From Bolinopsis microptera (lineage: Eukaryota; Ctenophora; Tentaculata; Lobata; Bolinopsidae): a stretch of DNA of 64,000 nt. Where the stretch lies: the NCBI RefSeq assembly GCF_026151205.1, contig NC_087078.1:8016675-8080674 (forward strand), given 5' to 3'. Positions 22,295 through 32,900 of the stretch are shown here, one piece after another; positions within the stretch are counted from its first letter, which is position 1, and each line of letters starts with the position of its first letter. The position numbers and the translations under genes were made by a program. The notes below the pieces were generated by a model. That model had not been told where the DNA came from. It saw only the letters and a program-made list of their open reading frames with translations, and searched no databases.

Positions 22295-23440
22295 TACCCG
22301 CCGAATCGGTGGGTTGGGATTCCCCACTGGGATCATTTCGTCCATAAAATGTTACACAACATCAAATAATACAATAAACGATCTAGAAGATTTGCATTAA
22401 AACAAATCTAGGAATCTCAAAGCTAAGGCAAAGATGCACACTCTCGTTAATTTAAGTATCATTTACAGCTGTGCATAAGGGTTAAATTTAAATTATTTAA
22501 CCTTTTGGTGCTGTATAAAAATAACATTAATTTATTATTATTATTATTAAAGCCTGTCTTCTGTGCAATGAGGTTGAAGGATACATCATTCAATTCAAAA
22601 TGCTGGGCTGTTTGTCTTCCTCTGATTTCCCTCATTGCTGAGCTAAAGCAGTAGAGGGGATGGCGGCTTCTCTAGGATCTAACACGTCCTGAAGCAGACC
22701 AACACTATGTCCCAACGCACTGGTGTTGGGATGTCTGCCCCCGGTGCCTGTCCGGGTCAATAAAGCAGTCAAGCATCATGTATGTTATGTTGAGTATTCT
22801 CAACCAACAAATGTGGGAACTCCCACGAAAGACCAAAACAGATCTAAAGAGACACTTAACAACATTGGACAAATTTGTTGTTGAAAATTTGTTGTTTTCT
22901 TGAATAGACTTCAATTTGTTTATATAATTTATAGAGCGTATATTATTGCCCACGTTAAGGGGCCTGTTAATAATTTATTAAATTATTAGCTATTTTAGAT
23001 TTAATAATAATAATAAAATTATTGCAATGAGTGTGCTTTGCAGCAGATCAAATCTGAATCATGTTCTGATGTGATTGTTGACCTGGCTCTAAGCTCCTTT
23101 TTGTAGTCAGATATCATCTCAGAGATTGATTGAAATACATTTTCGTGCACATACAGAATGAATGGTTAATAATTTAATATATATGTAGATGCGATCTACC
23201 AACACAGTGCAGAGCGGTCCCATACATCCAGATGTTGTGAAGACTAATGGGACAAAGGGCCCTTTCTCTGATTGATGTATCCTCTCCTAATAGAGATTTC
23301 TCTCCTTTCCATACAGACCAACAGCAGCTATATCAAAATGGGCTTATCCCGAGTGTTGACCTTCTTTGAGAATGACGTTGGTTGGACTGGCAGGAGTGCA
23401 GGTTCTATCCTTAGATGGAGAAAAAGGTTATACCTATGTA
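22295..23440 (-). mobile_element. LINE 3' fragment with two nested insertions
   Basis: Inverted relative to the LINE copy at 25.6-26.4 kb and aligned to it by eye across the C-terminal coding end and 3' UTR (for example ATCAGAGGAAGA, CCTTCAACCTCATT and GATCATTTCGTCC in antisense). Two insertions break it: about 22425-22544, ending in (ATT)n and flanked by AAAGC; and about 22635-23020, ending in (AAT)n and flanked by ATTGC. Both look like 5'-truncated retroelement inserts. No frame is intact. Confidence 0.65.
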
Positions 23441-23888
23441 ATCAATGGATTTATGCAGTATAACTGATTAAGTAAGTAAAAGAGTTGTGGGAATTTTGTC
23501 TATCACTACTAAAACAATCGAAAATTATTAAATGCTCATTGGTATTATTCACTAAATCTTCGACATTCGAGGAATAGTGAAAAATGCTGGATGAAATCAA
23601 TACTGTTTACACTATTCATTTTTTTTTGAGTTGAAAAGAATATTCAAACAATATACACATAATATAGCAATGGCCAATTGGCTGACTATAAGGTCATGGC
23701 CTGAACAAACAATTTTTTTAATAGTCAAGTGATGCTAAAGCAGAGCACAAATATGTAATAAGTTAATAGATAAAAATACTGATTCAATGATTAAAATTAT
23801 AGCTGTGAGTGTCAATAAATTACACTATTCATTTAATTCTGAATCGGTTTCCCAATCATTCGGATGAGTCAATGATTATGATTGAGTT
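23441..23888. other. unassigned spacer
   Basis: About 450 bp of AT-rich sequence between the LINE fragment and the next TIR element. Nothing recognised. Confidence 0.5.
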
Positions 23889-25361
23889 GTAGGTTTATAA
23901 CCTACCAGGACGCGCGCCGAGTTGGCCTCGTCGACGGTCCTGGATAATAATAATTGGAACAAATATTTTACGAGTATCACCCGTTAATGATTGAGGCAAA
24001 AACAGATTTTATGAAGTCTGTAGGGATTGATCTTGACGGATGTTACTCGTCTAAATTTATTCGAAGTAGCGCGCACCGCTTTCTTCTCGAAATGTTATGG
24101 CCCGATGGCAAGTGCTACGAAGTAGCGCGCGCCGGGCCAGATCATTAACAATGGTCAAGGATTAATCACGAATAAAAAACAGCTAATATAAATTAGTGGT
24201 AACAACAGTGACATATGATCGAATCAAAATGAGACAAAAGAGCTGTGAATGATTGAAATTGTTAGTCAATTTATTGGGCGGCGCTCAGTTTGTCATTCCA
24301 CCGCAGCTTCAATCAGTGTTTATAAGCACTATTAATTAATTTGACGGATGTTACTCGTCTAAATTTCTTCGAAGTAGCGCGCCGGGCCAGACCATTAACA
24401 CTGGTAAATTAATTAATTTAGAGTCCCCAGGTATCAATCAAGTTGTTTGATTAACGATATCAACCCTTCCAGATCATTGCTTTGCAACCATCTTGATGCG
24501 ACGCGAGCAAGAATACTAGTTTGCGCATCGCGTCAACGCGGCGAAGTGATCCTCCAATCAAGTCGTATGGAAAAAATTGCGACGAAAAAGATTAAGAGCG
24601 CCGTGCGATAAAAAATCCACATCAAATATTATTACTGATTCTAAGATTCTTAACAAATTGTCCATTTTACTGGAGCTGAGAACGGCAAGCAATATACTAG
24701 CAAGTTAGTAAAAAGTGGTGCCTGCTAAAAAATTGACGAATATCATCCATGAACTAATAATTTAGCAAATCACCGCAAAGTAACATACTTAGTTTTATCG
24801 TAATTACAATGTAGTCAGTGTGCAGTGTAATAAGCGCCAAGCCCGAGTTGCTCTATCCAGAGCCCTTGCGCTTGCAGTAGCGCGCGCCCGCCTCACGGCC
24901 TAACGGCGGTAAAAGGGCTCTAGCCTGTAGCCATCAACCCACACAACGATTTTGGCACCACTCTACAGTAGTTGGAGTCCTAAGAAAGCAACCATGGAGA
25001 AAATGGACACACTCCATCTTAGACACCTCAGGTCCATTTTAAACATCAAATGGCCTAAAGGTATGATAAGCAACAAAGCATTGTATGAACGGTGCAAAGT
25101 TGAAAAGTTATCCAAGCGTATTGAACACCAGCGGTGGAAGATGTTTGGACACATTCTCAGGAGTATGGAGAACACCCCAGCCCAAACGGCTCTCTCTTTT
25201 GCAATTGAATCAGATAATTTATTCATTGGTAGATTGGGGAGACCTAGAATGAACTTGTTATCGGTTTTAAGTTAACGGGTGATACTCGTAAAATATCTGT
25301 TCCATATATTGGACCGTCGACGAGTTCAACTCGGCGCGCGTCCTGGTAGGTTGTAAACCTA
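23889..25361. mobile_element. TIR element carrying a LINE fragment
   Basis: Inverted ends of about 100 bp: the left begins GTAGGTTTATAACCTACCAG and includes GACGCGCGCCGAGTT, GTCGACGGTCC and TTTTACGAGTATCACCCGTTA. The right (about 25262-25361) is the complement with few changes. Inside are two direct copies of a GACGGATGTTACTCGTC module (about 24037 and 24342), a GGCGGCGCTCAGTTTGTCAT motif related to repeats at 46.7 and 47.4 kb, and a LINE RT C-terminal fragment (about 24945-25235). No transposase is visible. Target duplication not resolved. Confidence 0.7.
24945..25235 (+). pseudogene. LINE RT C-terminal fragment
   Basis: The open segment reads LHLRHLRSILNIKWPKGMI and later HQRWKMFGHILRSM, the characteristic region C-terminal to the RT of RTE/L2-like LINEs. 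It is truncated on both sides and lies inside the TIR element, so it was captured or was an earlier insertion there. Confidence 0.75.
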
Positions 25362-25599
25362 CAAACGTGGCGGTGTGACGAAGCGAAATTATCAACCAAA
25401 AATCAACTAATTCAAAAATCTTTTCCAGCTCAATGCTTTTTTTTATTTTTGTTTTTACTATTTCTCAGTATGCAGTATACAGTAACAAAAAAATAATTTT
25501 AAAAAATGAAATTGTTAATCACTTATTGAGCGCGCCATACCTTTTTAATTTTGAATGCACTTGGATCATTTTAATTTAATTAATCATCATTTTAATTTA

Positions 25600-26370
25600 A
25601 TTAATCATCATAATCGAGAAGCAAAGTGTAAAGATGTAAGGATAGAACCAGCACTCCTGACAGTCCAACCAAGCTCCTTCTCAAGAAAGACCAACACCCA
25701 GGATGAAGCCCGTCTTGATGTTGCAGCTGTCGGATTGTATGCACCCTTTGAAAGAACATTCTTTGACATTAGGGTCACACATCCTAACTGTGACACAAAC
25801 ACATTTAAGACGCTAGATAAGATCTATAAAGATCACGAGAAAGAAAAGAAAGATTTGTATGAAGAGAGAGTACTTCAGTCAGAGAAAGGATCCTTTGTCC
25901 CTCTAGTCTTCACAACCTCTGGAGGTATGGGACCCCTATGCACTGTATTTGTAGATCGTGTCTCTGAGATGATAGCTGACCATAAAAAAGAAGCCAAGAG
26001 CCAAGTCAAAAAATCATATCAGAACACGATTCAGATTTGATCTGTTAAGAAGTACACTCATTGCACTAAGAGGAATCAGAGGAAGATCAACGGCCCAGCA
26101 TCTTAAACTGCATGACATCTCCTTCAACCTCATCCCCCAGAAGACGAGCTTTGAGGTCTCCTAGATTTGTTTATGTAAATTTTGATATTTTACTGTACTA
26201 TTTTATGTTATATATAATTTTACGGACGAAATGATCCCAGGGGGGACTCCCAACCCACCGCTTCGGCGGGTAGTTGACGCACCGTTCACAAGCAAGAGCC
26301 ACTTTGGTCTACTTGCTGTGAGGTGTCTCAGCTACATGGGTTGGGGGTCCCCCTTTTTTTTTTTTTTTTA
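25600..26370 (+). mobile_element. LINE 3' fragment (coding end plus 3' UTR)
   Basis: A frame reading ERTFFDIRVTHPNC, HEKEKKDLYEERV and FVPLVFTTSGGMGPLC is the conserved C-terminal block of a LINE family common in invertebrates. After about 25995 the homologous frame shifts and continues as LIALRGIRGRS. The 3' UTR includes GGACGAAATGATCCC, a CGCTTCGGCGGGT hairpin and a T-run near 26350. Related copies: 22.3-23.4 kb (-) and 29.5-29.75 kb (+). Inactive remnant. Confidence 0.8.
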
Positions 26371-27239
26371 TCATTTTAATTTTCAATCTTGGCTAGAGAA
26401 TACTTTCTTAGATATTTTGGACAGTTTTTAATATTAGTAATGTTAATGAATTGTAATTGATTGATATGTAATATTTGGGCCCGTGGCCAGTTTTCAATCT
26501 TGTGAAAGAATAAAATCATATTGTTGATTGTGCAGTCCCTAAGCCATAAACATTTTGATTTGAACTATGCCATGGCTGTTTTACGATGTTATTGTACAAA
26601 GGAAACACGATATAACTATAAGGTATTATTCTAGAAAGTAAAATGAAGATTTATAAAAGTAACATAGGCATTAGATTTAGAAGATAACAGAGCTACTCGA
26701 ACATGACCTCTCCAATAATTATAAAACGGCACTTATATATAGCATGACACGTGACGAGTGATTGGTGACCATGGGACATGAAGATACTATTTGAATGGTT
26801 GTGAAGTCGTGGTGAAGTGAACATGTGACAATGACCAGTGATTAGTGTTATGAATCTCCAAGGTGAAATGAACTGTGCTGACTTTGTGCATATGAAGTGA
26901 ATTGGTGTTGAAAGTGGATTGTGCTAGTGCTTGTTATTTGACGTGAAACTAACGTGCAGTGGAGTATGATGTGATGCGATTTGTGATTATGAATATCTAT
27001 AAAACATCTAAAACAAATAACACTAATTAACAATAAAATATACTCTTTAAAACTAAAAGTAAACACAACAATGGCGACTTGCCATACCAGTTGCCCATTA
27101 CCAATCTTTCGTAAATTTGTGAGTGAGTAAGTAACTAAGTAAGTAAGTTACAGTACAGGACTGAGGACGATGCCAGCCTTTCACTCAGCCATATATAATA
27201 AGATTGAAGATGATGAAAAAATGTTTGAATAAATATACG
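26371..27239. other. spacer with (AAGT)n tract
   Basis: About 870 bp. No gene recognised. An AAGTAAGTAAG tract near 27127-27150 resembles simple LINE or SINE tails and could mark a decayed retroelement. Confidence 0.45.
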
Positions 27240-28889
27240 GGTATATGGCCCCCAGAATATAGGTGGCCCCCAAAATATAGGTCATGTTAGTGGATACAGT
27301 TCTAACCAAGATAAGCGATACTAATGGGATCTGTTACTGCTATGTTGGAGTAAAACATGTAACTAATGTTTCTGGATAAAAATTTTGGACCTACATGAGT
27401 TATTTTGGTATATTTGGTCATGACAGCGAAAGATTTAAACGATGTTGTCATTTTCTAGAGGGGTAAATATGGCGAAAAATTGTCATGACAAAAATCTGTC
27501 CAACACATGCCATTAAGACTACTGGTATGAGTATAAGTATTATTTTAAGCTATCTTTTCATCGAGACATCTGCAAACTGACAATTTGGAAAAAAGTTATG
27601 GCCACCACAATTTTACGGGCCCCCAGAATATAGGTCTATACGACCCCCAGAATATAGGTTGGTCAAAAACCCTGAACATGCCCAAAACCATGCTTTGGGA
27701 TGCTCTACTTGTAGCTACTAGTCTCCTGAACCCACATATCAAGTTTTATCAAAATTGGATAAAAATTGGCCGAGTTATGGGATAAAAACAAAAACCATAT
27801 GCCCATATTTGGGCATACGCACCAAATTTGATCGATTTTGGTCCATAAATTGGTCAAATATCAATATTTTTGAATGAAACCAACTTTATATGGAAGGTAA
27901 GCATATATTACACATTCTCTATGATTATCAGCTCAATATCTACCTAACTGTGGATTCTGTGTTCAAATAATCGCAAAAAATGAACAAAATCGCCCATATC
28001 TCAAACTGACTTCGCTCAAAACAATAGAACTCAATAGGGTTTCAATATTTTCACATGAAATTTTCAGAATCAACGTAGAATTGTCTCATGACCTTAAGTT
28101 TTGGGACAGAATTTTGAGTTAGGCCTTTAAAAAAATTTGGCGGCCAAAAATGTCTGATTTACAGTCATTGAGGTGCACATTGTATTGATACAGATAAAAA
28201 CAGCCCCCCTCAATCATATCTAGGGACACTCCTTCAATCTTATTTAAGTATTTAGTTAAGATCCCTACTAAATGAGTGCATGAAAGCTTTTTAACTAGTA
28301 AAATTAAAGATTTTACTCATTACGGGTATATGTCCCCCAGATCATAGGTTTTTAAAAAAAAATAGCGACCAAGATTCTGCATTTTCTCTGTCACCCTGAG
28401 CATTAAGGAATGTGGGGTAGTGATGAGAAACAGTTAAAGAACATATGCTGAAGAGATGGCATCATCAAAATGTATGAAGGTGGAGTATTTGAGGACGATT
28501 TTTGCATACCTATATTCTGGGGGCCGTAGTTTTTGATTTTTTGCTATTAAGTATACTCTAAACCATTTCAATTTAGTATCTGGAGCCATTGGCATCATCA
28601 ATACAGTCTCAGCAACATATTCTGACTGCATATAACTGTCTGTGACAATTTTAGAACAACTTAGGAACAGATGTTTGGACCTATATTCTGGGGGCCCTGT
28701 TAAAAAATGGTATTTTTACAGGTGAAAAAAAAGTACACTTAAAAACCTAATAATTATTTTCAACTACCCAAGAAACATTTAAAGGGTTATTATGTACATA
28801 TTTACAGCCCTAAACATGCTTAGAAGTAGTTTTAACACCTGTTTCTAAGTGCTCAAAAAACGACCTATATTCTGGGGGCCATATACCCG
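27240..28889. mobile_element. 1.65 kb noncoding TIR element with repeated GGCCCCCAGAATATAGGT motif
   Basis: The ends are inverted repeats of about 27 bp (CGGGTATATGGCCCCCAGAA on, and its complement) bounded by TA on both sides (27238-27239 and 28890-28891), consistent with a TA target duplication. The 18-bp motif GGCCCCCAGAATATAGGT recurs near 27250, 27268 (variant), 27618 and 27641 in direct orientation, in a weak form near 28335, and inverted near 28505, 28680 and 28865. The rest is AT-rich noncoding sequence. The plan matches the 11.3-13.5 kb element although the motifs are unrelated. Confidence 0.8.
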
Positions 28890-29500
28890 TACACTATTTT
28901 TGCCTCATATTTATATTTTTACATTTTGAATTTTCGATTAAAATATTTTTAGTTTATGAATACGATGTTGTGACATTGAAACTTCCAATAGTTCTTTTCC
29001 TGATATATAATAAGAGCCTTTTCCTTGTCATGTATGTTTACTATTGTATATGTTATGTGGGTCGATCGCAAATCTTGAACCAAAAATACACCCCCCCCCC
29101 CCCCCCCCCCCCCCCCCCCGATAATGATTTCAATAAGCAACTGCTTGGGCCTCCAAAAAAAGGGTCAGTCATCCCAACAGTTAATTAAACAACACTGGTC
29201 ATATTATGGGGAATTTACCAGATTGGAAATAAAAGCCAGTATAAATGCCACCTAATACTCTAAAGTTGAGCGCTAGTAATCGCTCTGGCTTCTAATTTAC
29301 TTCATGTGAAGTTCCCAGATTATTCATCTTAAAAGGACATTAACTATGCTCTGAACAGGAAACAGTTCTAAGACATCATACGTCCACGCTACGGTTGGAT
29401 GATACAATAAATTCCCCCTAAATGTGCCTGGTAATGTGAACAGTGTCTACCACGCCCTTGATTGTCAATTAGATGGATACGTTTCCATGCACAACAATGG
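28890..29500. other. spacer with long poly-C run
   Basis: Mostly AT-rich. A run of about 30 C lies at roughly 29090-29119. Long G/C homopolymers also occur near 19505, 20872, 40621 and 47550, mostly at or in TIR/fold-back elements, so this may be one end of a decayed element. No gene seen. Confidence 0.5.
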
Positions 29501-29509
29501 CATAATAGA

Positions 29510-29760
29510 CACTGCAGCTTTTTTCTCCAAGAAGCAAAGTGTAAGGATGCATAGATAGAAATTCTCAAGAAAGACCAACACCCAGGATGAAGCCTGTCTT
29601 GATGGAGCTTCTGTTGAACTGTATGCGAACATTCTTTGACATTATGGTCACACATCGTAATGAAAACTCAAATATCTTTAGGCCACTAGATGAGATTTAC
29701 AGTGAGCATGAGAAGGAAAAGCAGTGGCATAACACAGGTCACATGAGAGGGGCGTTTTTA
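29510..29760 (+). pseudogene. LINE C-terminal fragment
   Basis: The sequence encodes MRTFFDIMVTHRNENSN and a YSEHEKEKQW segment, matching the LINE copy at 25.6-26.4 kb. It has lost the rest of the block and ends about 180 bp before DEPDC5 exon 1, so it lies in the presumed DEPDC5 promoter region. Confidence 0.75.
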
Positions 29761-29943
29761 ATGAAAAACCGTCCAACTTGGCAGCAAAATAAACCATAGC
29801 CAGGCCAACTTAATGTTCAGTTTACGCGGTTGGGGTCTTTCCTGTTTTCTGTTAAAAAATTTATCTGGAGTAGATAGCAATTTTGTTTTATTATGTCATC
29901 AATAATTCAGAATGAGTGATCATTAAAACTTGGAGAGTGTTAT

Positions 29944-32900
29944 ATGGAAAACCAACGATGGGAATGCAAAATTCATTGTCTTCAAAAGGTAATGTGTACA
30001 ACATTGTTTTAGAATAACATATAATTGAATTTAACCATCCCCACAGTAGCTGGTTGGGGCTTTCTATTGAATAACAGTGCTTACACAAAGCGCAAGCACC
30101 ACACCAGTCTATAATCTTGTAACTGTGTGCCAATCAACTTGTGTGCCATTTTAAAATTAAAACAGCCCCAGGAAGATCCAGTAAAGCTAAATCCAAACAA
30201 AATATCGGCTCCTGAAAACTCTCTAATAAAGATCTCAAGCAAGGGAAACTCGGCCACTCATGTCTTTGCAAAAGTCACAGCATTTGATAAAGAACTGAAG
30301 AACCATGGACTCAGTATGGAGTATGACATGTCAAAGGTGTTTGAGTTTCAGAGTAATGAGGAGGTTGTTGTTGAGGTTGTCCAAGAATCATCATGCGAGG
30401 TTCACATGGTAGAGGTGAGTTTTGATTTCCAGCTAGTGAACAACAATTAAATATGTTCTAACAACTCATACTTTTACTTATTTTCATTGATGGTTTTTAG
30501 CAAGTCTGAGAAAAAAAAGGAAAAAAAAGTCGGAGAAATATCTTGCATTCATTTATTATTTTTTAGTGTGAGTGTATGTGTGTGTTTAGTTTGCCATTTT
30601 ATGTTTTAATTATGTACTCAGAATACTTTGACTCATGAACATTTTGTGTAGGTGACTTGTGCAGACCAGTATGTGAGCAGGGGAGACATGTGGCGTTTTA
30701 AAGATAACGTCGTTGGGACTTGCACCTACAAGAAGAAACACATGGACTTCAGCTGGATTCACGTGCAAGTAGCTTCAATGTATGATGAAAGTGGGGAGGA
30801 GATGTTGTCAGGGTTTATCAGTGAGAACACCCACGTCACCTATCGGTCTCTTTCCTCCTACACTCAACTATTTATTCAGGTACATTTCAAGAAAACAACA
30901 AATTTTGTTAGGATATTCAAAATAAAACATTGTAAACGAGTATCTGAATTGACCATTGTTAACATTTATCTTCCTGTCACTGATGAAGGTTTGATCAAAG
31001 TGAACCCTAGTTCACTTTGTCAAACCTTACCAGAAACAAAAGTCTATTTGAATGAATTATTTCATATCTATGATTTTATGAAGCTTATACAAATCTCAAT
31101 AGTTACTCACGATAGTCTATGATAAAAGCGATCTCGGTTTTACTAAGCAGGAGTCCATTCAATTCGTATTGCACTGTACATGTGAATTCATGGACCACTC
31201 TTAGATCACCAACCATAACCTCTCCCGTTAACTCTCTAATTCTTTCAGCAAGATTTGTTGCTTTCACCTGTTTAAGATTGAGTCGAGTTACTTAAATAAG
31301 ATTAATTAAATCTCAGCATTGTAAAATTACTATTTTCAAATCTATCACATTTCCATTTCGGCTATTATTGCGATGTAATGTTTATATTTTTAAAGGTATA
31401 AAAAGAAATATTCCTTTTCCCAACTCGAAAACAACTCCTAAAATGTTACAAATTCTTAAACTTGTATAAGGATGAAATTTCACTACGACTTTAACATCAC
31501 CTCTAAAGAGCCGTTAACACATTTGAAGCTGGTAACTTTAGTTACTGAATTAATGTCACATGACAGTGTTACCGTATCCTCGTCCCGCATCAACGCTAAA
31601 GTGACCAGAGTTGAGTGGCAGGAGAACTCTGAAAAAGTATTTAATAACTCTGTCAAAATTGAAACGAAAGGAGATTTTTTTCTAGTCTACAAATATTGAC
31701 TTTGAAGGAAGAAGCAGAAGAACTTGTGTGGGTTTGAAGTGTATATTTAAAGAATAAAATTGAATCAGTAAAAATGAAAGATAGGAAAACATGCGAGTTG
31801 CACGGACAGCACTGTAAAATCTTAAAATGTATATCAAGGTAAGAGTTACATTAAGTACCAGGATTGTAGCATGAGCTGTCCTCTCTGTTTCTAAAGTAAC
31901 TAGCAGAACCATGAACATCCACCAAAAGTTCTGTCAAACTGCCAAACTTCAGGTAGCAGCCACTTTCCTGCGGTTAGTTTTAGAACTTTGAGTAAAGTAC
32001 CAAGTGCGCTTTATTTTTTGTGACTATTTCATATTCGAGAAATGGCTTTTGCTTCTGTTTTAAAAAAATTTTTAAATGTGTTTATCTGTGACTCTGTAAA
32101 ACTAAAACTGTTAATTTATTACCTCTCCAACTCCGGACATGACGGTGAATCCAAGACAACCTTTATTACTTGAACTACATTTCTCCTCACAGTCAATAAC
32201 CGTGGAGTAAGGTTGTTTCTCCTCTGTGTCAGCAGTCAAAACACTGTTCTGAACCAGACACTCACTTTCTTCTGATCATTGTATTATGGAGATCAATTTT
32301 ACTTTAAAAATACATTACGTGTGATCAGGTGATTGGTTTATCTAATCACGTGATAAGGTGACCCCGTTAACTACCCCGTTAAACATTATGGGAATTGTTA
32401 AGGGTGCCCAATTAAGGTGTCGTGTCACGGTGTCACATAATCACCCAGTCAATTTGTTAACGAGATACACAAAATGCTTGTTAACTTCGTCATTTCTAAT
32501 CCGTTTTGCCTCATTTTTTCAGATCATATGCAACATTTGATAATCTACCGTCTCTAAAAAAATTAGGCGTTCAGGATTTTCAGAGAAAACAATATAGGTG
32601 TTTTAATATTGAATGGGCGTGGTCTAAAATATTCGAATTTTCAAATTTTGACGACGGAATCCTCGAACCAGTAAGTACAGTATGCCATCTGCAAAGCAAC
32701 AGCTCTCAAATATAAAACTCAGCGGAGGTATAAGACCCAACGTTTGCACACTGACTTTTGGCCCACCCTGTACAATTATTGAAATAATTCGCTCTGTTCG
32801 CGGTTTGACTTTGTGTCATAACATGATAATAAGTTCCTCGAGTGAACATTGAGATTTGAGAGTCTTAAAAGTGTCCTTAATTTTTAAAAGCATGTAGTTA

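Noticed and set aside
28949-29188. Frames with poly-Gly or poly-Pro
   Set aside because: Simply the translation of a 30-base C run; no start, domain or context.
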